64,000 nt of DNA. It comes from Streptococcus constellatus (GTDB lineage: Bacteria; Bacillota; Bacilli; Lactobacillales; Streptococcaceae). The position numbers and the translations under genes are program-made. Shown here one piece after another: positions 20,167 through 28,319 of this stretch (position 1 is its first letter; every line of letters begins with the position of its first letter). The stretch is taken from positions 1-64,000 of the forward strand of contig NZ_CABHMZ010000007.1 of assembly GCF_902167705.1 (NCBI RefSeq), read 5' to 3'. Below the pieces are notes generated by a model. It was given only the letters and a program-made list of their open reading frames with translations. It did not search any database and was not told the DNA's origin.

Positions 20167-20386
20167 TTCGCCTCAGTCGACGGAGAGAATGAGAATTAGT
20201 TCAAGTTGTCGCCTTGGTCGACGACCTATCTAAGAACTGGTTCACTCCGTCCGAGGGTCAGACAGCCTGCCTAAGAACTGGTTCACTCCGTCCGAGGGTC
20301 GGACAGCCTGCCTGATAACTGGTTCACTCCGTCCGAGGGTCGGACAGCTTGCCTGAGAATTGGTTTGCTTCGTCCGAGGGTCGGAC
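20167..20386. repeat. 41-bp tandem array of six 15-bp imperfect palindromes
   Basis: Palindromes begin at 20167, 20208, 20249, 20290, 20331 and 20372, exactly 41 bp apart. The first two are of the type GTCGCCTTGGTCGAC, the last four GTCCGAGGGTCGGAC (or TCAGAC in one). Each is followed by a 26-bp linker resembling AAGAACTGGTTCACTCC at its end. The array lies between convergent alsD and the RqcH/PavA gene. It matches the array at 57328-57670 in period, palindrome size and linker. A minus-strand reading frame across it (20242-20427) is a by-product of the 41-bp repeats. Confidence 0.85.
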
Positions 20387-20429
20387 GTACGAAGAGTCGT
20401 CAGAAAAAGGTGCCGATTAGCGGACACCT

Positions 20430-22079
20430 TTACATTTTCATAGATTTGATTTTGACTTCATCGGGAGTGACCCGCAGGGTCTTTTGCCCAGTATAGGTCA
20501 CAAAACCGGGTTTGCCACCGGTTGGCTTATTGAGCTTTTTGACTTCAATCATATCCACCTGAACGAGATTGGACAGTCTCGCCTTAGAAAAATAAGCGGC
20601 CAGCTCCGCAGCATCCGTCTTGACCTCATCACTTGGTTGCAGATTGCCTGTGATGACCACATGGCTGCCGGGAATGTCTTTCGCATGGAACCAAAGCTCC
20701 TCTTTTTTAGCCATTTTAAAGGTCAACTCATCATTTTGCAAGTTATTTCGACCGACCAAAATGATCGTTTTACCGTCAGTTGCCAAGTATTTCTCTGGTT
20801 TTTTTCGTTTTTGAATTTTTTCGCGCTGGCGTCGGCGAATAAAGCCTGTCTGGATCAATTCCTCACGAATCTCTGCGATTTCTGTCAAGCTAGCCTGTGA
20901 CAAGGCGGTTTCCACACTCTCCAAATATTGAATGGTTTCTTTGGTCTCCTCAATCAATCCTGTCAAATGCTTGACCGCTTCCTTCAGCTTTTGGTATTTC
21001 TTAAAATAGCGCTGAGCATTTTGGTTAGGAGTCAATGCCTTGTCCAGAGCGATGCTAATTGTCTCGCCTGTGTAGTAGTTCTCTAGCGAAACCTGATCTT
21101 CATTGTTAGGGACTTGGTGGAGGAAAGTAGTCAGCAATTCTCCTTTTTGGCGAAATTCCTCCGCATTTTCAGTCGCGACTAATTCCTGCTCTTGTTTTTT
21201 TAATTTCTTGCGATTTTTCTCTAACTCATTTTCCACTCGACGGATCAATTCGCTAGCCTGCTGGTTAACACGGTCGCGCTCCGCCTTGTCTTGGTAGAAG
21301 TCGTCTAGCAGCTGCGATAAGCTCGGAAATTCTTTCTGACTGTCCATAAAAAGAATGGGCGCAAAGGATTTAGTTGTCAGATGAGCTTGTGTGGGACTGG
21401 CAAAGAAAGCACGGAAGGTTTTTAGTTTGTCACTCGTTAAGCGCTGACTGAGCTCGGTCGCTGTATCGCGCCCCAAGCCTTGAAATAGCTTCTGTAAAGA
21501 ACGAGCTGATAAATCCTCTGTCTGGAGAATTTCAAATAACTTTTCATCAGAAATCGTAAACGGATTGCGACTGCCTGTTTGAGGTGGAGCAACATAGGTT
21601 GAGCCCGGCAGAATCGTGCGGTAACTATTCTGCGAGAAGCCAACATGCTTAATGGCCTCAATGATGTTGCCACTTGCCTTATCCATTAAGATGATATTGC
21701 TGTGTTTGCCCATGATTTCGATGACTAGAGTTGCTGCCACGCTATCTCCAATTTCATTTTTGTTGGAGACAGAGATTTCTAAAACTCGGTCATTGTCAAT
21801 CTGTTCAATGCTTTCAATCGTAGCGCCTTGCAGGTATTTCCGCATGACCATGATGAATGTATTAGGCACTGCGGGATTTTCAAAGCTGGTATTGGTTAGT
21901 TGAATGCGACTAAAAACAGGGTGAGCAGATAAGAGTAATTTGTGATTTTGCCGATTGCTGCGGATTTGCAGCACTAATTCCTGCTCAAAAGGTTGGTTGA
22001 TTTTTTGAATGCGACCATATAGCAACTGTTGCCGCAATTCCTCTGTCATGTGGTGTAAAAAAAATCCGTCAAAGGACAT
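20430..22079 (-). CDS. pavA: NFACT protein RqcH / fibronectin-binding protein PavA/FbpA type
   Basis: A 549-residue protein with NFACT-N domain at the start (MSFDGFFLHHMTEELRQQL), a long Glu/Lys coiled-coil at about 270-420, and the C-terminal NFACT-R domain with ELWFHAKDIPGSHVVI. In Bacillus the orthologue RqcH adds C-terminal alanine tails to stalled nascent chains on 50S subunits. In streptococci the same protein is known as PavA/FbpA, a non-classical fibronectin adhesin. There is no signal peptide or LPXTG motif, as for PavA. The start at 22079 follows AAGGAG; the frame extends 17 codons further without a ribosome site. An extended -10 lies at 22111-22119 on the minus strand. Confidence 0.9.
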   Translation of the reverse strand: MSFDGFFLHHMTEELRQQLLYGRIQKINQPFEQELVLQIRSNRQNHKLLLSAHPVFSRIQLTNTSFENPAVPNTFIMVMRKYLQGATIESIEQIDNDRVLEISVSNKNEIGDSVAATLVIEIMGKHSNIILMDKASGNIIEAIKHVGFSQNSYRTILPGSTYVAPPQTGSRNPFTISDEKLFEILQTEDLSARSLQKLFQGLGRDTATELSQRLTSDKLKTFRAFFASPTQAHLTTKSFAPILFMDSQKEFPSLSQLLDDFYQDKAERDRVNQQASELIRRVENELEKNRKKLKKQEQELVATENAEEFRQKGELLTTFLHQVPNNEDQVSLENYYTGETISIALDKALTPNQNAQRYFKKYQKLKEAVKHLTGLIEETKETIQYLESVETALSQASLTEIAEIREELIQTGFIRRRQREKIQKRKKPEKYLATDGKTIILVGRNNLQNDELTFKMAKKEELWFHAKDIPGSHVVITGNLQPSDEVKTDAAELAAYFSKARLSNLVQVDMIEVKKLNKPTGGKPGFVTYTGQKTLRVTPDEVKIKSMKM

Positions 22080-22173
22080 GGTTTTCTCTCCTTGAATGAT
22101 ACTAAAGAAAATTATAACAAAAAATAGCAAGAAAAGGTTGGAAAATTATTGTCAGAAAAGTTTGACAAAACAC

Positions 22174-22202
22174 TTGACATTTGTTTCAGAAACATCTAAA
22201 AT
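22174..22202 (+). promoter_or_regulatory. Promoter of the T-box leader
   Basis: TTGACA, 17-bp spacer, TAAAAT: near-consensus sigma-A promoter, with expected start near 22209. Confidence 0.8.
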
Positions 22203-22208
22203 AATATC

Positions 22209-22464
22209 AAATTAGAAAAGTAATAAAATAGTTGTTGGCAGAGAGCTTGTGGTTGGTGAAAATAAGCAGCAGCGTTTTATGAAATTGGGCTAATGGATAG
22301 AAATTGAATTTGAAACGATAAAAATTCGGTGAGCACACCTTACAGTGCAACTTGTTGTTAGACAAGATAGAGATGTGGGAGAAGTCTATTATTTTTCCCA
22401 TAATTGAGGTGGCACCGCGATTTACGCCCTCACACAGGATGAACTGTGTGTGGGTTTTTCTTTT
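22209..22464 (+). ncRNA. T-box riboswitch, tryptophan type
   Basis: The leader contains the invariant T-box AATTGAGGTGGCACCGCG (22402-22419), which pairs with the acceptor end of uncharged tRNA, followed by an intrinsic terminator CCCTCACACAG / CTGTGTGTGGG with T run (22427-22464). The probable specifier is UGG in TAATGGATAG (22294-22296), in agreement with the downstream tryptophan-type transporter; a second TGG at 22286 is also possible. Binding of uncharged tRNA-Trp should stabilise the antiterminator and allow trpXYZ transcription. The T-box is seen directly; the amino acid is inferred from specifier and context. Confidence 0.9.
22427..22464 (+). terminator. T-box-controlled terminator
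   Basis: 11-nt stem with one mismatch, GATGAA loop and TTTTTCTTTT tail; mutually exclusive with pairing of the T-box sequence. Confidence 0.88.
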
Positions 22465-22496
22465 ATTGTTTCAGTCTCGTTAATGGAGGTAAAAAT

Positions 22497-22535
22497 ATGT
22501 TGAAACGATGGCGACTCTGGCTTTTACTCGAATAA
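22497..22535 (+). CDS. Putative Trp-rich leader peptide upstream of trpX
   Basis: A 12-codon ORF, MLKRWRLWLLLE, with a perfect GGAGG (22485-22489) 7 nt before its ATG, better than the site of trpX. Two of the twelve codons are TGG, a rare codon. It lies after the T-box terminator and 30 bp before trpX. It could be a translational sensor of Trp-tRNA that adds a second layer to the T-box. No comparative evidence was available, so function is a hypothesis. Confidence 0.4.
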   Translation: MLKRWRLWLLLE

Positions 22536-22565
22536 AAATTAGAAAATACGAAATGGAGAACAGAT

Positions 22566-23570
22566 ATGAAAAACAAACGGTTAATGGGAATGATTGCTCT
22601 TTTAGTGGTATTAGTTGTCGGAGGCATTATTTATTCTAGTGTAACTGGCGAGAAAGCGACGAAGACAAGCGATACAACAAAAACAGTGAAAGTTGGTGTG
22701 CTGCAATATGTCAGCCACCCGTCACTTGATTTGATTTATAAAGGGACTCAAGAAGGATTGGCACAAGAAGGTTATAAAGGTAAGAAGATCAAGATTGACT
22801 TTATGAATGCGGAAGGTGACCAAAGTAAAGTGGCAACGATGAGCAAGCAATTAGTTGCCAATGGCAATGACGTGCTGATTGGAATCGCAACGCCTGCTGC
22901 TCAAGGTTTGGCTAGTGCAACGAAAGACAAGCCAATCGTCATGGGAGCAGTGACTGATCCAGTTGGGGCGAATTTAGTAAAGGATTTGAAAAAGCCGGGA
23001 GGCAACATTACAGGTGTGTCTGACCACAATCCAGCTAAGCAGCAATTGGAGCTCATCAGACAATTAACACCGAATGTGAAAACAATTGGCGTTCTTTATT
23101 CAAGCAGTGAAGACAATTCAAAAACGCAGGTAGAAGAATTTACAGCTTTGGCTGAAAAAGCAGGTTATAAAGTGTTTCCTTATGCTGTACCTTCTACAAA
23201 TGAGATTGCTTCAACCATGAATGTGATGACAGGAAAGGTAGATGCTATTTGGATTCCAATTGACAACACCATTGCTTCTGCTTTTTCAACAGTTGTTTCC
23301 AGCAATCAAACGGCTAAAAAACCTATCTATCCAAGTGCGACAGCTATGGTAGAAGAAGGCGGTCTGGGCTCGGTTGTTGTCGATCAAAAAGATCTTGGAG
23401 TGGCGACTGGAAAAATGACAGCGAAAATTTTGAAAGGTGCCAAACCAGCAGACACAGCTGTTGAAATCTTTGCTACTGGCAAATCAGTTGTGAACAAAAA
23501 AGTGGCTGCTCAGCTAGGAATAACGATTCCAGATGATGTTCTGAAAAAAGCAGGACAAGTCATTGAGTAA
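22566..23570 (+). CDS. trpX: ABC transporter substrate-binding protein, tryptophan-type TrpX
   Basis: A 334-residue extracytoplasmic binding protein of PF04392. It has an N-terminal hydrophobic segment (MGMIALLVVLVVGGIIYSS) without a lipobox Cys, so it is anchored by an uncleaved helix or processed otherwise. Two Rossmann-like lobes are evident, with VGVLQYVSHPSLD at the start of lobe 1 and TIGVLYSSSEDNSK at the start of lobe 2. The family is annotated as trpXYZ in streptococci because of its Trp T-box control; the same holds here. GGAG precedes the ATG. First gene of a three-gene operon. Confidence 0.85.
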   Translation: MKNKRLMGMIALLVVLVVGGIIYSSVTGEKATKTSDTTKTVKVGVLQYVSHPSLDLIYKGTQEGLAQEGYKGKKIKIDFMNAEGDQSKVATMSKQLVANGNDVLIGIATPAAQGLASATKDKPIVMGAVTDPVGANLVKDLKKPGGNITGVSDHNPAKQQLELIRQLTPNVKTIGVLYSSSEDNSKTQVEEFTALAEKAGYKVFPYAVPSTNEIASTMNVMTGKVDAIWIPIDNTIASAFSTVVSSNQTAKKPIYPSATAMVEEGGLGSVVVDQKDLGVATGKMTAKILKGAKPADTAVEIFATGKSVVNKKVAAQLGITIPDDVLKKAGQVIE

Positions 23571-23614
23571 TCCGATTGATAAGAAACGATATTTTTAAAA
23601 GTTAGGACAACAGT

Positions 23615-24481
23615 ATGATTATTTCAATTGTCTCACAAGGACTTGTTTGGGCTATTTTAGGCTTGGGGATTTTTATGACTTTCCGCATTTTAAATTTCCC
23701 TGATATGACTACAGAAGGATCTTTTCCATTGGGCGGAGCAGTGGCAGTTACGCTAATTAGTAAGGGAATCAATCCTTTTCTAGCAACTGCTGCTGCCATT
23801 CTAGCTGGCTGTCTGGCAGGCATGGTAACAGGGCTTCTCTATACTAAGGGGAAAATTCCTACTCTCCTTTCAGGGATTTTGGTCATGACTTCCTGCCACT
23901 CCATTATGCTCATGCTAATGGGGCGGGCTAATCTTGGACTTCTCGGAACGAAGCAAATTCAGGACTTTCTGCCATTTTCTGTCGAATTAAACAATCTTCT
24001 GACAGGATTGATTTTTGTTAGCTTGGTAATTGCAGCATTGCTCTTTTTCTTAGATACAAAATTGGGTCAAGCCTATATTGCCACGGGTGATAATCCGGAT
24101 ATGGCAAGGAGTTTTGGCATTCACACAGGACGAATGGAGTTAATGGGGTTGGTGCTGTCTAATGGCGTCATTGCCCTAGCTGGAGCCCTTATTGCCCAGC
24201 AGGAAGGTTATGCGGATGTCTCGCGTGGGATTGGTGTCATCGTTGTGGGGCTTGCCAGTCTCATTATCGGAGAGGTGCTTTTTACCAGCCTGACATTGGC
24301 AGAACGCCTATTGACGATTGTTGTCGGTTCTATTTTCTATCAATTCCTGATTTGGGGCGTGATTGCGCTTGGCTTTAATACCAGCTATCTTCGCCTTTAC
24401 AGTGCGGTTATCTTGGCAATTTGTCTCATGATTCCGACTTTCAAAAATAAATTCTTTAAAGGAGTCAAGTTAAGCAAATGA
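23615..24481 (+). CDS. trpY: ABC transporter permease, tryptophan-type TrpY
   Basis: A 288-residue permease with about eight hydrophobic segments, of the branched-chain amino acid permease-like type. The conserved cytoplasmic coupling region GDNPDMARSFGIHTGRMELMG (residues 154 on; partly quoted) is present. It overlaps the ATPase gene by 4 bp (ATGA), so subunit production is coupled. Expected to form the membrane channel for the substrate delivered by the preceding binding protein. Confidence 0.85.
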   Translation: MIISIVSQGLVWAILGLGIFMTFRILNFPDMTTEGSFPLGGAVAVTLISKGINPFLATAAAILAGCLAGMVTGLLYTKGKIPTLLSGILVMTSCHSIMLMLMGRANLGLLGTKQIQDFLPFSVELNNLLTGLIFVSLVIAALLFFLDTKLGQAYIATGDNPDMARSFGIHTGRMELMGLVLSNGVIALAGALIAQQEGYADVSRGIGVIVVGLASLIIGEVLFTSLTLAERLLTIVVGSIFYQFLIWGVIALGFNTSYLRLYSAVILAICLMIPTFKNKFFKGVKLSK

Positions 24482-25236
24482 CAGCAATTGTAGAATTAAA
24501 AAACGCGACAAAAATTGTCAACACAGGTATTGAGGAAGAAAAAGTTATTTTAAATGATGTTTCACTGGATATTTTTGAGCATGACTTCATTACCATTTTA
24601 GGCGGAAATGGGGCGGGAAAATCTACGCTTTTCAATGTCATTGCAGGAACATTACCATTGACGAGTGGCAGCATTTATATTCTAGGTGAAAATGTGACCA
24701 GTTATTCACCAGAAAAACGGGCTAAGTATCTGTCACGCGTCTTTCAAGACCCAAAGATGGGAACAGCTCCGCGCATGACGGTGGCAGAAAACCTATTGAT
24801 TGCTAAATTTCGTGGTGAAAAACGCCGTCTAGTGCCACGCCGTCTGAGCCATTATCGCAAAGAATTTCAGGAGACAATAGACAAAATCGGCAATGGCTTA
24901 GAAAAACATTTGGACACACCGATTGAATTTCTCTCTGGCGGGCAAAGACAGGCGTTGAGTCTTTTAATGGCGACTCTCAAACGCCCTGAGCTGTTGCTTT
25001 TGGATGAGCATACAGCAGCGCTTGACCCCAAAACCAGTGTGGCATTGATGAGTCTGACAGATGAATTTGTGAATCGTGACCAACTGACTGCTCTCATGAT
25101 TACTCACCACATGGAAGATGCTCTCAAATACGGCAATCGCTTGATTGTCATGAAGGACGGACAAATTATCCAAGACTTACATCAAGAAGAGAAAGCGAAA
25201 ATGACGATTGCGGATTATTACAGCTTATTTGAATAA
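24478..25236 (+). CDS. trpZ: ABC transporter ATPase, tryptophan-type TrpZ
   Basis: A 252-residue nucleotide-binding subunit. Walker A GGNGAGKST near 43, signature LSGGQRQAL near 154, Walker B LLLLDEHTA near 174 with intact Glu, and switch His in ITHHMEDAL. Complete ATPase that powers the importer formed with the two preceding genes. A bidirectional terminator follows directly after the stop. Confidence 0.88.
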   Translation: MTAIVELKNATKIVNTGIEEEKVILNDVSLDIFEHDFITILGGNGAGKSTLFNVIAGTLPLTSGSIYILGENVTSYSPEKRAKYLSRVFQDPKMGTAPRMTVAENLLIAKFRGEKRRLVPRRLSHYRKEFQETIDKIGNGLEKHLDTPIEFLSGGQRQALSLLMATLKRPELLLLDEHTAALDPKTSVALMSLTDEFVNRDQLTALMITHHMEDALKYGNRLIVMKDGQIIQDLHQEEKAKMTIADYYSLFE

Positions 25237-25277
25237 AAAAATTCCAATCTCCTAGCTGAGGTTGGAATTTCTTTTTT
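25237..25277. terminator. Bidirectional terminator between trpZ and a convergent small gene
   Basis: AAAATTCCAA / TTGGAATTT stem with T runs on both strands. It overlaps the last codons of the minus-strand gene at 25252. Confidence 0.8.
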
Positions 25278-25578
25278 GCGCTTCTCTGATAGTATTTGGA
25301 ACCAGACGAATCCGCTTAATATCTGAAATACGAATAATCGTTGACATACTTTTCTGGAAGTTTTTAACAATCAATTGCTGACGCTCTTCGTCATATTTGA
25401 CAATATCACCAGTAAAACTTTTATCTGAAAAAATGACATGCACACCTGATTTTTTTTGCAAAGCTGTTTCAATCGTCTGCAAAATATTGGCGTTGTCTTC
25501 CTTTATCTCTTGTGTATCCTTTTTGTAATTGATAAATTCACTTGCGCGCTCTAAAATCATTTCGAGAAATTTTTTCAT
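25252..25578 (-). CDS. Small conserved hypothetical protein, possible Sm/SH3-like barrel
   Basis: A 108-residue protein I do not recognise by name. Residues 1-45 look helical and charged; residues 46-90 show five alternating hydrophobic strands around KSGVHVIFSDKSFTGDIV and QLIVKNF...STIIRISDIKRI, spacing that resembles an Sm/Hfq-like or SH3-like small barrel. It ends in a basic tail. GGAG is 9 nt before the ATG at 25578; the upstream ATG at 25593 has no site. No membrane segment. It is transcribed on the opposite strand from its neighbours, probably alone. The fold is my inference only. Confidence 0.6.
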   Translation of the reverse strand: MKKFLEMILERASEFINYKKDTQEIKEDNANILQTIETALQKKSGVHVIFSDKSFTGDIVKYDEERQQLIVKNFQKSMSTIIRISDIKRIRLVPNTIREAQKRNSNLS

Positions 25579-25680
25579 AGCTAAATTCTCCATAACTTGT
25601 TACAATATATTATATAACAAACTCGCTAAAAAAGTAAATTTTTTACGAATAAATCAAGAAAGAAGAAAAAGGAGACAAAA

Positions 25681-25893
25681 ATGTCAGAATTCAAATTTGA
25701 GATAGAAGAAAAGTTATTGGTGTTGTCAGAAAATGATAAAGGCTGGACGAAAGAGCTGAATCGTGTGAGCTTCAATGGTGCGCCAGCCAAATACGATATT
25801 CGTAGTTGGAGTCCTGACCATACAAAAATGGGGAAAGGGATTACGCTCTCTAATGAAGAATTTCAAGTATTAGTGGATGCTTTTAAGGCTTAG
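25681..25893 (+). CDS. YdbC/PC4-like single-stranded DNA-binding protein
   Basis: A 70-residue protein of the bacterial YdbC family, structurally related to the eukaryotic coactivator PC4. Seen: FKFEIEEKLLVLSE, GWTKELNRVSFNGAPAKYDI, RSWSPDHTKMGKGITLS and a C-terminal amphipathic helix EEFQVLVDAFKA, the usual order of four strands and one helix. Members bind single-stranded nucleic acid as dimers; the cellular role is unclear. AAGGAG precedes the ATG. It is monocistronic with a terminator after it. Confidence 0.85.
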   Translation: MSEFKFEIEEKLLVLSENDKGWTKELNRVSFNGAPAKYDIRSWSPDHTKMGKGITLSNEEFQVLVDAFKA

Positions 25894-25916
25894 TAAAGCG
25901 CAAATAGAATCAAGGT

Positions 25917-25972
25917 AAGAGAGTGAGAGGCAGTCAATCTATAAATGGCGGCTATTGATGACTCTCTTTTTG
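25917..25972 (+). terminator. Long terminator hairpin after the YdbC gene
   Basis: AAGAGAGT ... AGTCAAT / ATTGATGACTCTCTTTTT stem with internal bulge and T5. Confidence 0.75.
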
Positions 25973-26007
25973 TTGTAAAAAAAAATAAGAAAATTTTACA
26001 CAAAAAC

Positions 26008-26067
26008 TTGAAAATCCGCTTTCAAAAGATTATACTATTAAATATAGAGAATCTATATATGCATATA
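26008..26067 (+). promoter_or_regulatory. Promoter and inverted repeat upstream of the ABC-2 transporter
   Basis: TTGAAA (26008-26013), 17-bp spacer, TATACT (26031-26036). Near +16 lies an inverted repeat CTATAT..ATATAG (26052-26067), placed like a repressor operator. Confidence 0.6.
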
Positions 26068-26095
26068 GTAAACTTAGAATTTTAGGAGGTTTAGG

Positions 26096-26989
26096 ATGCT
26101 TGAAATTCAAAATTTAGAAAAAAGTTTTGGGCAAAAACAAGTGCTATTTGGTGTTGATTTCAGGGCTGAATCAGGACAAATCCTCGGTCTGATCGGAAAG
26201 AACGGTGCTGGGAAAACAACGATTTTCCACAGTATTCTGCGTTTTTTAGAATACAGCGGAAACATTACATTTGATAAGCAATCGATTTCTCAGGAGACCT
26301 ATCGGAAAATTGGTTATTTGCCAGAAGAGCGAAGTCTGATGCCTAAGTTAACCGTTTATGAGCAAGTGCGGTATTTGGCAAACTTAAAGGGAGTGCCAAA
26401 TGCAGTTGTGAAAGAAAAATTGCCTCAGTGGATGGAGCGCTTGCAAGTCAAAGGAAAAGTGACCGATAAAATCAAGAGCTTGTCTAAAGGGAATCAACAA
26501 AAGGTTCAGTTGATTATCACGCTTTTGCATGAACCAAACTTGATTATCCTAGACGAACCATTTAGTGGTTTGGACCCTGTGAATACCGAGATTTTGAAAC
26601 GGGTCATTATTGAAGAAAAAGAGCGTGGAGCAACGATTATTTTCTCTGACCATGTGATGACCAATGTGGAAGAATTGTGTGATGATGTTGTTATGATTCG
26701 TGATGGTAAAGTTATTTTAGATGGCAGTGTGCAGGAGGTTCGTAATCAATACGGCAAAACACGTCTGTTTGTGTCTAGCTCGCTGTCTCAAACGGAATTA
26801 GAAGCACTTCCTCACGTAAGTAAAGCCAATCTAACCAACCAAGGAACATGGCGATTGATATTAGATGACGAAGCAGCTGGTAAGGAATTGTTTGGCTTGT
26901 TGACTAAAGGACAATATATTGAAACTTTTGACCAACAAGCTCCAACAATTGATGAAATCTTTAAGTTAGAATCAGGGGTGGAAGTATGA
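26096..26989 (+). CDS. ABC transporter ATPase (NatA/EcsA-like)
   Basis: A 297-residue ATPase with complete Walker A (IGKNGAGKTT near 36-45), signature variant LSKGNQQKV, Walker B LIILDEPFSGLDP and switch His in IFSDHVMTN. The LSKGNQQK signature and the C-terminal 80-residue extension are typical of NatA/YhaQ-type subunits that pair with ABC-2 permeases. GGAGG precedes the ATG. It overlaps its permease gene by 4 bp. The exported substrate (Na+, antimicrobial or lipid) is unknown. Confidence 0.87.
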   Translation: MLEIQNLEKSFGQKQVLFGVDFRAESGQILGLIGKNGAGKTTIFHSILRFLEYSGNITFDKQSISQETYRKIGYLPEERSLMPKLTVYEQVRYLANLKGVPNAVVKEKLPQWMERLQVKGKVTDKIKSLSKGNQQKVQLIITLLHEPNLIILDEPFSGLDPVNTEILKRVIIEEKERGATIIFSDHVMTNVEELCDDVVMIRDGKVILDGSVQEVRNQYGKTRLFVSSSLSQTELEALPHVSKANLTNQGTWRLILDDEAAGKELFGLLTKGQYIETFDQQAPTIDEIFKLESGVEV

Positions 26990-28200
26990 AACAGACTTTA
27001 ATTGTTATCAAAGAAACCTATCTTCGTCATGTCAAGTCATGGAGTTTTGTCTTCATGGTTATTTCGCCTTTCATTTTTATCGGTCTGAGTATGGGAGTTG
27101 GTTATCTTTCCTCCATGTCAAGTAGTAATTCTAACCGTGTTGCAGTCGTAGTAGATAATCCTCAAGTCAAGGAAGTTTTGAAAGATACTAAGAATCTGGA
27201 TTTCGATTATAAAAATGAAGCAGCAGCTAAGAAAGCTGTAAAAGATGGCGATGTTGGCGGATATTTGCTAGTATCAGAAGCAGAGGGGCAGATCAAGGCA
27301 ACTTATTTTGCAGATACGAGCATGAGTAGTGCTACAAAAATTGAGATTACACAGAAATTGATGCAGTTGCAGCAGGTTGCAAATATTAGTCAAGCTAATT
27401 TATCAGCTAATCAAGTCAAGCTGCTTTCAAGAGCTATTGATTTCAAGGAAAAGATTGATGAGAAGAAAGAAGCGAAGAAGGCAACTCAAACGATTGTCGC
27501 AACAGCAATTGGGTTTATGCTTTACATGATTCTCCTTGTCTATACAAGCTCTACTGCTCAAGAAATTGTTAGTGAAAAAGGAACCAAGATTATGGAGGTT
27601 ATTTTCTCCAGTATCAAGGCTTCTGAATATTTCTATGGTCGAATGGCAGGGATTTTTGCAGTTATCTTGACCCATGTCAGCATTTATGTAATCGGCGCTG
27701 TGCTGTTGCTTGCTTTTTCAGACCAGATTTCTTTTGTAAAAGAATTCTTAGATGCCAATCCAAATCTGATGAAACATTTGGGAGAAGCAATTTCCTTTAA
27801 TACTATTGCTTTCATCACCTTGAGTGTCTTTATGTTTGTAGTCTTATCTGCCTTTTTAGGGTCAATGGTGACGAGAATTGAAGACGTTGGGAAAGCTGTT
27901 CAGCCTGTTGTGATGCTGATTATTTTGGGATTTTTTGGAGTGGCGGCTCTTGGAAACGCTGGTGACACGATCTTGTTGAAAGTTGGTTCTTATATTCCGT
28001 TTATTTCGACCTTTTTTATGCCTTTCCGTGCGATTAACGGTTATGCAAATGGGCTAGAAGCTTGGATTTCATTTGCCATTGCCTTTGTCTTTACCTTAGG
28101 AATGACAGTTTATATCGGTCGGATTTACTCCAGTTTGATTTTGCAGACAGATGATATTGGCATTTGGAAGAGCTTCAAAAAAGCTTTAGCTTATCATTAA
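26986..28200 (+). CDS. ABC-2 type permease (NatB/YhaP-like)
   Basis: A 404-residue permease. One transmembrane helix at about 22-44, an extracytoplasmic domain of about 120 residues (SNSNRVAVVVDNP to KEKIDEKKEAKK), then five or six helices from residue 165 on, and the family block SEKGTKIMEVIFSS. This is the NatB/YhaP architecture. It works with the preceding ATPase as an exporter. A terminator follows. Confidence 0.85.
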   Translation: MKQTLIVIKETYLRHVKSWSFVFMVISPFIFIGLSMGVGYLSSMSSSNSNRVAVVVDNPQVKEVLKDTKNLDFDYKNEAAAKKAVKDGDVGGYLLVSEAEGQIKATYFADTSMSSATKIEITQKLMQLQQVANISQANLSANQVKLLSRAIDFKEKIDEKKEAKKATQTIVATAIGFMLYMILLVYTSSTAQEIVSEKGTKIMEVIFSSIKASEYFYGRMAGIFAVILTHVSIYVIGAVLLLAFSDQISFVKEFLDANPNLMKHLGEAISFNTIAFITLSVFMFVVLSAFLGSMVTRIEDVGKAVQPVVMLIILGFFGVAALGNAGDTILLKVGSYIPFISTFFMPFRAINGYANGLEAWISFAIAFVFTLGMTVYIGRIYSSLILQTDDIGIWKSFKKALAYH

Positions 28201-28206
28201 AAATCG

Positions 28207-28240
28207 TTCTCCACAAGTATTCTTGTGGGGATTTTTTCTT
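28207..28240 (+). terminator. Terminator after the ABC-2 operon
   Basis: CTCCACAAG / CTTGTGGGG stem, TATT loop, T6. Confidence 0.9.
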
Positions 28241-28281
28241 GATAAGGTATGCAGTCAATCGCTGTTGAAAAACTTTAAAAA

Positions 28282-28290
28282 TGATATAAT
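28282..28290 (+). promoter_or_regulatory. Extended -10 promoter of rexBA
   Basis: TGATATAAT, 29 bp before the rexB ATG. Confidence 0.55.
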
Positions 28291-28319
28291 AAGACTATAT
28301 TTTGACAAAAAGGATGCTC

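Noticed and set aside
20242-20427. 61-residue minus-strand reading frame
   Set aside because: It is made of the 41-bp repeats, has no ribosome site and ends at the neighbouring gene; the periodic protein is an artefact.
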